NCBI GenBank assembly: GCA_007121485.1
Contig: SKKM01000013.1
Location: forward strand, 1 to 17,555
Reading direction: 5' to 3'
Length of the DNA stretch: 17,555 bases
DNA from: Wenzhouxiangella sp.
Lineage (GTDB): Bacteria; Pseudomonadota; Gammaproteobacteria; Xanthomonadales; Wenzhouxiangellaceae
The notes beneath the pieces were generated by a model. It was not told the origin of the DNA. It was given only the letters and a program-made list of their open reading frames with translations, and searched no databases. Each line of letters starts with the position of its first letter. Position 1 is the stretch's first letter. The translations under genes were made by a program, and so were the position numbers. Below, piece after piece: positions 6,708 to 13,211 of the stretch.

Positions 6708-6741
6708 AGCGTAGCGCGGGATCGGTTAATCCCGGGTTAAT
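6708..6741 (-). promoter_or_regulatory. Tandem 11-bp repeat plus -10: predicted autoregulated promoter
   Basis: On the plus strand GTTAAT (6725-6730) and GTTAAT (6736-6741) are spaced by five bases, an 11-bp period typical of OmpR/PhoP/PmrA-family boxes. On the minus strand this reads ATTAAC-N5-ATTAAC, then 11 bases, then TACGCT (6713-6708) as a possible -10. That is the arrangement of promoters activated by these regulators, where the box replaces the -35. Transcription would start near 6701. The 7-bp dyad GCGCGGG/CCCGCGC (6714-6720 and 6743-6749) also encloses the box. Inferred from pattern only. Confidence 0.42.
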
Positions 6742-6761
6742 GCCCGCGCAAGTTGCCGTTA

Positions 6762-7895
6762 TCAAATCTTGCGCCGATCGTCGACCAGGTCCATGTCCTT
6801 CAGGCGCTCGGCCATGGCCTCGGAGTCGGCGCCCTCGCTGAGCTTGACCGCCAGGCGCAGGTCGTTGGCCGAGTCGGCGTGGCGCAGGGCGTCATCGTAG
6901 GAAATCTGGCCGCGCTGGTACATGTCGAACAGGCTCTGATCGAAGGTCACCATGCCGTGGTGGCGGGACTCCTTCATGATGCTCTTGATGTCCTCGATCT
7001 TGCCTTTGCGGATCTTTTCCTGGATCAGCGGCGAGTTGATCAGGATTTCCAGGGCGACGTGACGGCGCCCGCCGTCGATGGACGGGATGAGCTGCTGGGC
7101 GACAATCGCCTTGAGGTTGAACGACAGGTCGAGCAGAACCTGGGGATGACGCTCTTCCGGAAAGAAGTGCAGAATCCGGTCCATGGCCTGGTTGGCGTTG
7201 TTGGCGTGCAACGTGGTCAGCACCAGGTGCCCGGTTTCGGCAAAGGTGATGGCGTGTTCCATCGACTCGCGGGTCCGGACCTCGCCGATCATGATCACGT
7301 CGGGGGCCTGGCGCAGGGTGTTGCGCAGGGCCATGTCGAACGAGGTCGTGTCGATGCCGACCTCGCGTTGGGTGATCAGGCACTTGCGGTGCTTGTGCAC
7401 GTACTCGATCGGGTCCTCCACGCTGATGATATGGCCGGGCGCCGCGTTGTTGCGGTGCCCGATCATGGCCGCCAGGGTCGTGCTCTTGCCGGTGCCGGTG
7501 GCGCCGACCAGGAACACGATGCCGCGCTTGGCCATGGCCAGATCGGCCAGGGATTCCGGCAGATCGAGTTCCTTGAAATTCGGGATTCGGGTCTCGATGC
7601 GTCGGCATACGATGCCGACGCTGGTGCGCTGGTAGAACGCGCTGACGCGGAACCGGGCCGCCCCGTCCAGCGCGATCGCGAACTGGCATTCGCGCGTGGT
7701 GCGGAACTCCTCGCGCTGGTCTTCGCGCATGATGCCGTGAACGATACGCAGCACTTCCTCGTGACTCAGGGCGTCGCGGCCGATCGGCCTGATCTTGCCG
7801 TTGACCTTCAGGCAGGGCGGGGCGCCGACCGTGACGAACAGGTCGGATCCTTTTTGTTCATGCAGCTTGCGCAACCAGTCGCGAATGTCGTTCAT
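6762..7895 (-). CDS. pilU: Type IV pilus retraction ATPase PilU
   Basis: 377 residues, a hexameric AAA-type secretion ATPase that assists PilT in retracting type IV pili at the inner membrane. Walker A is GATGTGKS (131-138), Walker B is in DVIMIGEVR (about 199-207), with an Asp box (SVEDPIEYV) and a His box (TGHLVLTTLHA). It lacks PilT's AIRNLIRE motif, having INSPLIQEKIRKGK instead, and has the longer, charged C-terminus of PilU, which separates it from PilT. The start at 7895 has an AGGAG site about seven bases upstream. It follows pilT by 25 bases on the same strand, the usual pilT-pilU order. Confidence 0.96.
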   Translation of the reverse strand: MNDIRDWLRKLHEQKGSDLFVTVGAPPCLKVNGKIRPIGRDALSHEEVLRIVHGIMREDQREEFRTTRECQFAIALDGAARFRVSAFYQRTSVGIVCRRIETRIPNFKELDLPESLADLAMAKRGIVFLVGATGTGKSTTLAAMIGHRNNAAPGHIISVEDPIEYVHKHRKCLITQREVGIDTTSFDMALRNTLRQAPDVIMIGEVRTRESMEHAITFAETGHLVLTTLHANNANQAMDRILHFFPEERHPQVLLDLSFNLKAIVAQQLIPSIDGGRRHVALEILINSPLIQEKIRKGKIEDIKSIMKESRHHGMVTFDQSLFDMYQRGQISYDDALRHADSANDLRLAVKLSEGADSEAMAERLKDMDLVDDRRKI

Positions 7896-7920
7896 GAAAA
7901 GCTCCTGTGGCTGGATGGGC

Positions 7921-8958
7921 TCAGGCCAGGGCCTGTTTGTTCTGGGCCTTGCGTACCGCCTCCTGCTTGGCCACGATGCCGCGTCGGACCAGGTCGATCA
8001 GACACTGGTCGAGCGTGGTCATGCCCACGTTCTGACCGGTCTGGATGGCCGAGTACATCTGCGCCACCTTGTCCTCGCGGATCAGGTTGCGGATGGCCGG
8101 TGTGGCGACCATGATCTCGTGCGCGCCGACGCGGCCGCCGCCGATGCGCTTGAGCAAGGTCTGCGAGATGACCGCACGCAGCGACTCCGACAGCATGGAG
8201 CGCACGATGGGCTTCTCGTCGCCCGGGAAGACGTCGATGATGCGGTCGATGGTCTTCGGCGCCGAAGAGGTGTGCAGGGTGGCGAACACCACGTGGCCGG
8301 TTTCGGCCGCCGTCAGCGCCAGGCGCACGGTTTCGATGTCGCGCAGCTCGCCGACCAGGATGATGTCGGGGTCTTCACGCAGGGCCGAGCGCAGCGCCTG
8401 GTTGAAGCCGTGGGTATCGCGCTTGACCTCGCGCTGGTTGATCAGGCAGCGTTGCGGCGTGTGGACGAATTCGATCGGGTCTTCGATGGTCAGGATATGA
8501 CCCGCGACGGTCTTGTTCAGGTGGTCGATCATCGCGGCCAGCGTGGTCGACTTGCCCGAGCCGGTCGGTCCGGTCACCAGCACCAGTCCGCGCGGCACCT
8601 CGATGATGTCGCGAAACACCGACGGCGCGTTGATGTCTTCCAGGGTCCAGATGTCGTTGGGGATGACGCGGAACGCCGCGCCCATGCCGCGGTGGTGGTG
8701 GTAGGCGTTGACGCGGAAGCGCGCCAGTCCCGGCACCGAGTAGGAAAAGTCGACTTCCAGGTTGGCTTCGTAGTCGCGGCGCTGGTGGTCGTTCATGGTC
8801 GAGTAGATCAACTCGGCCATCTCCTTGTTCTCGATCGGCGGCGTGTTGATGCGATGCACGTCGCCATCGCCCCGGATCATGGGCGGCAGGCCGGCTGAAA
8901 TATGCAGGTCGGAAGCCTTGCTCTTGACGGTGAAGGCAAGCAGTTCGGTGATGTCCAT
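7921..8958 (-). CDS. pilT: Type IV pilus retraction motor PilT
   Basis: 345 residues, matching the usual length. It powers pilus depolymerisation, and hence twitching motility, from the cytoplasmic face of the pilus machine. Walker A is GPTGSGKS (130-137), the Asp box is TIEDPIEFVH (157-166), Walker B is DIILVGEL (198-205) with Glu204, the His box is TGHVVFATLHT (220-230), and the PilT signature AIRNLIRE is present. The ATG at 8958 was chosen because family members begin MDITELL; GGGGA lies about ten bases upstream. Divergent from yggS across a 143-base spacer containing an inverted repeat, a gene arrangement shared with Pseudomonas and other gammaproteobacteria. Confidence 0.97.
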   Translation of the reverse strand: MDITELLAFTVKSKASDLHISAGLPPMIRGDGDVHRINTPPIENKEMAELIYSTMNDHQRRDYEANLEVDFSYSVPGLARFRVNAYHHHRGMGAAFRVIPNDIWTLEDINAPSVFRDIIEVPRGLVLVTGPTGSGKSTTLAAMIDHLNKTVAGHILTIEDPIEFVHTPQRCLINQREVKRDTHGFNQALRSALREDPDIILVGELRDIETVRLALTAAETGHVVFATLHTSSAPKTIDRIIDVFPGDEKPIVRSMLSESLRAVISQTLLKRIGGGRVGAHEIMVATPAIRNLIREDKVAQMYSAIQTGQNVGMTTLDQCLIDLVRRGIVAKQEAVRKAQNKQALA

Positions 8959-9011
8959 GAAGCTAGTCCCCAATGCCCGGCGTTCTGGAAGCCGGCGCGC
9001 TAATGCCCGGT

Positions 9012-9040
9012 CAGATTGTTGCGCTGACCACCACAATCTG
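9012..9040. promoter_or_regulatory. Inverted repeat in the pilT/yggS divergent spacer
   Basis: CAGATTGT (9012-9019) and ACAATCTG (9033-9040) form a perfect 8-bp dyad with a 13-base spacer, giving about 21 bp between half-site centres (two helical turns). It lies between two divergent genes and resembles an operator for a dimeric regulator, but no regulator can be named. No convincing -35/-10 pair was found for either gene here. Confidence 0.35.
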
Positions 9041-9101
9041 CGATTTGCACAGCAGTCAAAGGCATACTAGCTCAATCCCGACCGAAAATCACATCCCTCC
9101 G

Positions 9102-9776
9102 ATGAGCCGACTGGAGACACTGAACGCCCGGATTCGCACGGCTGCCGCGTTGGCGGGCCGGTCGGCCGACGAGATCATTCTGCTGGCGGTCAGCAAGAAG
9201 CAACCGCTCGAACGGATACACGCGCTGATCGCGGCCGGCCAGCGTCGCTTCGGCGAAAACTACGTCGACGAAGCGCTGGCCAAGATGGAGGCCTTGCAGG
9301 TGCCATCGCTGGAGTGGCATTTCATCGGCCCGATCCAGTCCAACAAGACCCGCCAGCTGGCCGAGCACTTCGACTGGGTCCAGAGCGTGGACCGACTCAA
9401 GCTGGTGCGGCGACTGAACGATCAGCGCCCCGAGGGTGCCGAGCCGCTGAACGTGTTGATCCAGGTGAATGCGGACGCGGAGCCGCAAAAGGCCGGCTGC
9501 GACCCGGACGACATCGAGGCGCTGGCCGAGGCCATCGGCGAGTCGCCGAAACTGCGCCTGCGCGGGCTGATGGCCATCCCGGCGCCGCGCACGGATCCGG
9601 CGGGGCAGGCCGAGGTGTTTGCCCGCCTGCAGGCCCTGTACCGGGACCTGGCCGGACGGCATCCAGGCGTCGATACCCTGTCGGCCGGGATGTCCGGCGA
9701 TCTCGAGGCGGCGATCGCCAACGGCAGCACCATGGTCCGCGTCGGCACGGACCTGTTCGGACCGCGTCCCGACTGA
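9102..9776 (+). CDS. yggS: PLP homeostasis protein (YggS/PROSC family)
   Basis: 224 residues, single TIM-barrel-like alanine racemase N-terminal fold. It binds pyridoxal 5'-phosphate and keeps the free-PLP pool and amino/keto acid balance; it has no known catalytic turnover. The PLP lysine is in LLAVSKKQP (Lys32), then FGENYVDEA, WHFIGPIQSNK, and near the C-terminus LSAGMSGDLEAAI and the phosphate-binding VRVGTDLFGPR. The start at 9102 matches family N-termini (LETLNARIRTAA); there is no Shine-Dalgarno ahead of it (the preceding bases are CCCTCCG), so initiation may be weak or leaderless-like. Followed by proC after 28 bases, the usual neighbour. Confidence 0.96.
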   Translation: MSRLETLNARIRTAAALAGRSADEIILLAVSKKQPLERIHALIAAGQRRFGENYVDEALAKMEALQVPSLEWHFIGPIQSNKTRQLAEHFDWVQSVDRLKLVRRLNDQRPEGAEPLNVLIQVNADAEPQKAGCDPDDIEALAEAIGESPKLRLRGLMAIPAPRTDPAGQAEVFARLQALYRDLAGRHPGVDTLSAGMSGDLEAAIANGSTMVRVGTDLFGPRPD

Positions 9777-9791
9777 AGCACGCGAGACCCT

Positions 9792-9797
9792 TACAAT
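9792..9797 (+). promoter_or_regulatory. Possible -10 element just upstream of proC
   Basis: TACAAT is a five-of-six -10 match that ends seven bases before the proC ATG (9805). A transcript from it would begin at or next to the start codon, making a leaderless mRNA. No good -35 box is seen upstream (that position is inside the yggS stop region) and there is no Shine-Dalgarno before the ATG. Confidence 0.35.
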
Positions 9798-9804
9798 ACC
9801 GGCC

Positions 9805-10617
9805 ATGGACAACACCAGCATTGCCTTCATTGGCGGCGGCAACATGGCGCGGGCCCTGATCGGGGGCCTGCTGCAGGCAGGGCATCCGGCCAGAACGATC
9901 AGCGTGGCCGATCCGAGTGAAACAGCCCGGCAATCCGCCGCCGCCGATTTCGGTGTGCGCGTCACGGATTCTGCTGCCGCGGCGCTGGACGGCGCCGAGG
10001 TCGTGATCCTGGCCGTCAAGCCGCAGGTCATGCCTGCCGTACTGACCGACCTGGCCGAGCAGCTAAGCGGATCGCCGCTGGTGGTCAGCGTGGCGGCCGG
10101 CATCACCCTGGCCAGCCTGGAGCGCGCGCTTGGGGATCGCGTCGGCATCGTCCGCGCCATGCCCAACACGCCGGCGCTGTACGGTGCCGGCATGACCGGC
10201 ATGGTCGCCAATGCCGCGGTCGACCGTTCGGGGCGTGGGCTGGCCGAGCAGATCCTGGCCGCGACCGGCCAGACCCTGTGGCTGGAAGACGAGGCCTTGA
10301 TGGACGTGGTGACGGCCGTATCCGGCTCAGGGCCGGCTTATTTCTTCGCCCTGGCCGAGCAGCTGGCCCTGGCCGGCGAGCGTGCCGGCCTGTCGCCGGC
10401 GGCCGCGGCCCAGCTGGCGCGACAGACCGCCTTCGGCGCCGGACTGATGCTGGTTGAATCGGGGCTGACTGCCGGCGAGCTGCGCATGCGCGTGACCTCG
10501 CCCGGCGGCACCACCCAGGCCGCCCTGGAGAGCATGGGGCAGGACGGTTTCGAGCGCCTGGTCGAGCGTGCGGTTGGCGCGGCGGTGCGGCGTGGACGCG
10601 AGCTGGGAAAACACTGA
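9805..10617 (+). CDS. proC: Pyrroline-5-carboxylate reductase
   Basis: 270 residues, last step of proline synthesis: reduces 1-pyrroline-5-carboxylate with NAD(P)H in the cytoplasm. The Rossmann motif is IGGGNMARA (9-17), followed by AVKPQ (70-74), RAMPNTPA (117-124), the family signature in SGSGPAYFF (173-181) and the C-terminal helix motif VTSPGGTT (230-237). Length is normal for the family. The ATG at 9805 is placed by the Rossmann motif's distance from the N-terminus; it lacks a Shine-Dalgarno. Directly followed by yggT (ATG one base after its TGA), so the two are likely co-transcribed. Confidence 0.97.
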   Translation: MDNTSIAFIGGGNMARALIGGLLQAGHPARTISVADPSETARQSAAADFGVRVTDSAAAALDGAEVVILAVKPQVMPAVLTDLAEQLSGSPLVVSVAAGITLASLERALGDRVGIVRAMPNTPALYGAGMTGMVANAAVDRSGRGLAEQILAATGQTLWLEDEALMDVVTAVSGSGPAYFFALAEQLALAGERAGLSPAAAAQLARQTAFGAGLMLVESGLTAGELRMRVTSPGGTTQAALESMGQDGFERLVERAVGAAVRRGRELGKH

Positions 10618-10618
10618 C

Positions 10619-11158
10619 ATGGGTTCACCGACCAACGCTTTCGCCTTCCTGATCCAGACCCTGGTCCACCTGTACCTGGTGGTAATGCTGCTGCGCATCC
10701 TGCTGGAGGCGGTACGCGCTGATTTCTACAACCCGGTGGTCCAGATCCTGACGCGCCTGACCGATCCACTGGTGCGCCCGCTGGCGCGGGTCGTGCCCAA
10801 AATCGGACGGATCAACTCCGCGGCCGTGCTGGTGCTGTACCTGATCCAGCTGTTTGGCCTGTTCCTGGTCCTGGTGGTCTCGGGCCGCACGCCCGATCCC
10901 TTCGTGCTGTCCCTGCTCGCCCTGAGGGAGCTGATGCGGCTGCTGCTGACCCTTTACATGATCCTGATCATCGTCGGCGTCATCCTGTCCTGGGTCGGCC
11001 ACAACGTGCGCCATCCGATCGTGCCGCTGGTGTTCCAGCTTGTCGATCCGGTGCTCGCGCCGATCCGCCGGGTGCTCCCGGCGCTCGGCGGAATCGATCT
11101 GTCGCCGCTGGTGGCCATCATCGGCATCCAGTTCCTCATCATTCTGCTCGGCCTGTGA
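10619..11158 (+). CDS. yggT: YggT family membrane protein
   Basis: 179 residues with two YGGT repeats. Each has one long hydrophobic helix, then an amphipathic stretch with the DP-hydrophobic-PIRR-like motif: NPVVQILTRLTDPLVRPLAR (38-57), then a second copy, HPIVPLVFQLVDPVLAPIRR, near the C-terminus, ended by a final helix. Inner-membrane protein, linked in the family to osmotic resistance and, in some bacteria, to cell division or envelope roles; the exact function is unknown. The ATG at 10619 follows proC directly. Its stop overlaps the next gene's GTG start (GTGA at 11155-11158), so the two are coupled. Confidence 0.93.
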   Translation: MGSPTNAFAFLIQTLVHLYLVVMLLRILLEAVRADFYNPVVQILTRLTDPLVRPLARVVPKIGRINSAAVLVLYLIQLFGLFLVLVVSGRTPDPFVLSLLALRELMRLLLTLYMILIIVGVILSWVGHNVRHPIVPLVFQLVDPVLAPIRRVLPALGGIDLSPLVAIIGIQFLIILLGL

Positions 11159-11631
11159 AGCGCGCACGGCCGGCACGATCAGTCACGGGCACCGCCAGCC
11201 GCCTGCTGTCGGTGTTGTTGATGATGCTGGCCAGCATCGGCGCGGTCGCCCAGCAGGCGGAAGACCTGGGCACGCACTGGGTGCACTACAGCGCCATCAA
11301 CACCAGCCAGCTGTCGCCGCAGGTCGCCGGCGCGTTCGGAATTCAGCGCTCGTCCTCGCGCGCCCTGCTCAACCTGGCCGTTCTGCGCAAGAACGAAGAC
11401 GGCCTCGACCGGCCGGTCAGGGCCAGGATTCGGGTGCAGGCGGTCAACCTTGCCGGCCAGCGTCGCGAACTCGAGCTGCGCGAAGTCGTCGAGCAGGACG
11501 CGGTCTACTACATCGCCAGCTTCCGCATCCACAACGAAGAGCGCATCACCTTCCGCATCAGCGTGCGGCCGGAAGACCTCGACGGACCGGCACGGGAATT
11601 CAGTTTCCAGCAGCAGTTCTTCATCTACTGA
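11155..11631 (+). CDS. DUF4426 exported protein
   Basis: 158 residues. A signal-type N-terminus (hydrophobic about 17-32, ending AVAQQ) is followed by a small beta-rich domain with WVHYSAINTSQLSPQVAGAFGIQRS, LLNLAVLRKN and a C-terminal ISVRPED with FSFQQQFFIY, matching my recollection of DUF4426. Location is likely periplasmic; function unknown. The GTG start overlaps the yggT stop by four bases. In Pseudomonas I recall metX and metW between yggT and the DUF4426 gene; here it follows yggT directly. The 3' end overlaps the convergent secreted-protein gene by seven bases. Confidence 0.82.
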   Translation: MKRARPARSVTGTASRLLSVLLMMLASIGAVAQQAEDLGTHWVHYSAINTSQLSPQVAGAFGIQRSSSRALLNLAVLRKNEDGLDRPVRARIRVQAVNLAGQRRELELREVVEQDAVYYIASFRIHNEERITFRISVRPEDLDGPAREFSFQQQFFIY

Positions 11632-12146
11632 CCGCCGCCCGGGCGGGCAACCAGCTCGAAGCTGCGCAGGCTCCAGCGCGCGTAATCGTCCGGGCCACCC
11701 TCGTTGAACCAGCTGGCCTGGTACCAGAAATCCCCGTACTGGAACTGGCGGGTGCGAATCTCTTCCGGCATGATCGGCGTGAACTCCGGCGGCGGCACTT
11801 CAAACAGCTCCGGCTTGTCCAGCCCGGCGATGTGCTCGGGCCGCAGGACGGCCAGCAGATCGCGATAACGCTCCAGCCAGGCCGGGCTGGGAGTTTCAAT
11901 TCGCTCGGGGTGGTGCAGGCGCAGCGCCAGGACGCGCCAGGCCTGGCCGTCCCAGCCCGCGCTGATGCGGATTTCCCAGCCGTCCGGGCCGGAGCGATCC
12001 AGTTCGATGCGCTCGCCGGGCTGGCCCCCGGTCCCGGCCTGTACCAGGCTGCGCTCGACCTGGTCGAGCAGTGCATCGAAATCCGGCTCAGCGGCTGCGC
12101 CGGCGGCCGCCAGCAACAAGACCAGCAGCGCGGGCGCGAGGCGCAT
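11625..12146 (-). CDS. Secreted protein of unknown function
   Basis: 173 residues; no family recognised. The N-terminus is a short signal peptide (MRLAPALLVLLLAAAGAAA, likely cleaved before EPDF). The mature part has a helical start (DALLDQVERSLVQ), then alternating charged and hydrophobic stretches including RVLALRLHHPERIETP, FEVPPPEFTPIMPEEIRTRQF and aromatic FWYQASWFNEGG, and ends with a Gly-rich tail. No cysteines and no second membrane helix, so a soluble periplasmic protein is expected. Its start codon shares one base with the TerB-like gene's stop (TGATG), so it is translated as the last gene of the exosortase-pdxH cluster. Its 3' end overlaps the DUF4426 gene tail-to-tail. Confidence 0.8.
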   Translation of the reverse strand: MRLAPALLVLLLAAAGAAAEPDFDALLDQVERSLVQAGTGGQPGERIELDRSGPDGWEIRISAGWDGQAWRVLALRLHHPERIETPSPAWLERYRDLLAVLRPEHIAGLDKPELFEVPPPEFTPIMPEEIRTRQFQYGDFWYQASWFNEGGPDDYARWSLRSFELVARPGGGQ

Positions 12147-12592
12147 CAGGGTGACTCGCCGGCCATGTGCTTGCGCCGGATGAATTCCTCGTGCGGTACG
12201 CCGAGCAGGTCGGCCAGGCGCCTGAGCAGCTGCTCCTCGAAACGGTCAATGCGGCCATCGGCGTAGGCCACCCGCCACAGCCAGCCGACCAGCTCGTCAC
12301 GGCAGTCGCGCGGCAGGCCGGTGCGCAGGCCCCGGGTGTATTCATGCAGCGACACGGCCTGCCGCCGCAGCGTCTTGGCCTCGGCGATGAGCTCCTCGAG
12401 CTCGCCGCCCTCGATGCCGAAGGACCGCTCGATCGCCTGATGAATGATGTCCAGTTCCGTCGCGTCGAAATGATCGTCCACGGCCGCCATTTCCAGCAGG
12501 ACGACGGCGCCGGCGCGGGCCAGGGCATGCTCGTCGGCCGACGGTTCGTGCCGATTGACGATGGACTTGAGCTGTTCGAACCAGGTGCTCAT
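12146..12592 (-). CDS. TerB-like protein
   Basis: 148 residues, all helical. It has two copies of the acidic TerB pattern: AAVDDHFDATELDII in the first half and YADGRIDRFEEQLLRRLADLLG near the C-terminus, as in tellurite-resistance TerB domain proteins, which can bind divalent metal through such acidic loops. Cytoplasmic; no signal or membrane helix. The precise role is unknown; TerB domains of this stand-alone type are widespread and need not mean tellurite resistance. The ATG at 12592 lies 28 bases after the pdxH stop, and its own stop shares a base with the next gene's start. Confidence 0.83.
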   Translation of the reverse strand: MSTWFEQLKSIVNRHEPSADEHALARAGAVVLLEMAAVDDHFDATELDIIHQAIERSFGIEGGELEELIAEAKTLRRQAVSLHEYTRGLRTGLPRDCRDELVGWLWRVAYADGRIDRFEEQLLRRLADLLGVPHEEFIRRKHMAGESP

Positions 12593-12620
12593 GCACAGCG
12601 GCGGTGGATGGGGCCGGACA

Positions 12621-13211
12621 TCAGGGAAACAGCAGCGTTTCCTGCCACTGCCCGTTGTGCAGCTCGAAGCAGACGCGTTCGTGCAGGCGGTACTGGCGGC
12701 CATACCAGAACTCCACGCGATGCGGTTGCACGCGGAAGCCGGACCAGTGCGGCGGCCGCGGCACATCCTGGCCGTCAAAGCGGGACTCGAACTCGACGAT
12801 GCGCTGGTCGAACTCCCGGCGATCGGCCAGTCTCTGCGACTGCAGCGAAGCCCAGGCGCCGATCTGGCTGCCGCGCGGGCGGCTGGCGAAGTAGGCATCG
12901 GCTTCCTCGGCGCTGACCGGCACGACGGCGCCGTCGACCTTGACCTGTTCATAGATCTCGCGCCAGAAAAACACCAGCGAGACGTGCGGATTGCCGGCCA
13001 GCTGGCGGCCCTTGCGCGACTCCAGGTTGGTGTAGAACACGAAGCCGTCGGCGTCCACGCCCTTGAGCAGCATGGTGCGCGCGCTGGGACGGCCGTGTTC
13101 GTCGACGGTGGCCAGCGTCATGGCCGTGGGCTCGGGCACGTTGGCGGCCTGGGCGCGTTCGAAGCCATCGTGATAGCGGGCCAGCATGGTGGCGGTCATC
13201 GGGGTTGTCAT
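12621..13211 (-). CDS. pdxH: Pyridoxamine/pyridoxine 5'-phosphate oxidase
   Basis: 196 residues. The FMN enzyme oxidises pyridoxine or pyridoxamine 5'-phosphate to PLP in the cytoplasm. FMN-binding stretches are RTMLLKGVDADGFVFYTN (45-62), then SRKGRQLAGNP and SLVFFWREIYEQVKVDG; SQIGAWASLQSQ lies in the middle, and FWYGRQYRLHER carries the substrate Arg and His. Two small differences from the usual protein: the N-terminal extension is short (E. coli has 218 residues) and the end reads ETLLFP rather than the common R-L-x-P. Its ATG overlaps the stop of the SDR gene (ATGA). Confidence 0.95.
   Translation of the reverse strand: MTTPMTATMLARYHDGFERAQAANVPEPTAMTLATVDEHGRPSARTMLLKGVDADGFVFYTNLESRKGRQLAGNPHVSLVFFWREIYEQVKVDGAVVPVSAEEADAYFASRPRGSQIGAWASLQSQRLADRREFDQRIVEFESRFDGQDVPRPPHWSGFRVQPHRVEFWYGRQYRLHERVCFELHNGQWQETLLFP

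Noticed and set aside
6753..8898. Two long plus-strand frames antisense to pilU and pilT
   Set aside because: They mirror the codon pattern of the motor genes; Walker motifs are on the minus strand.
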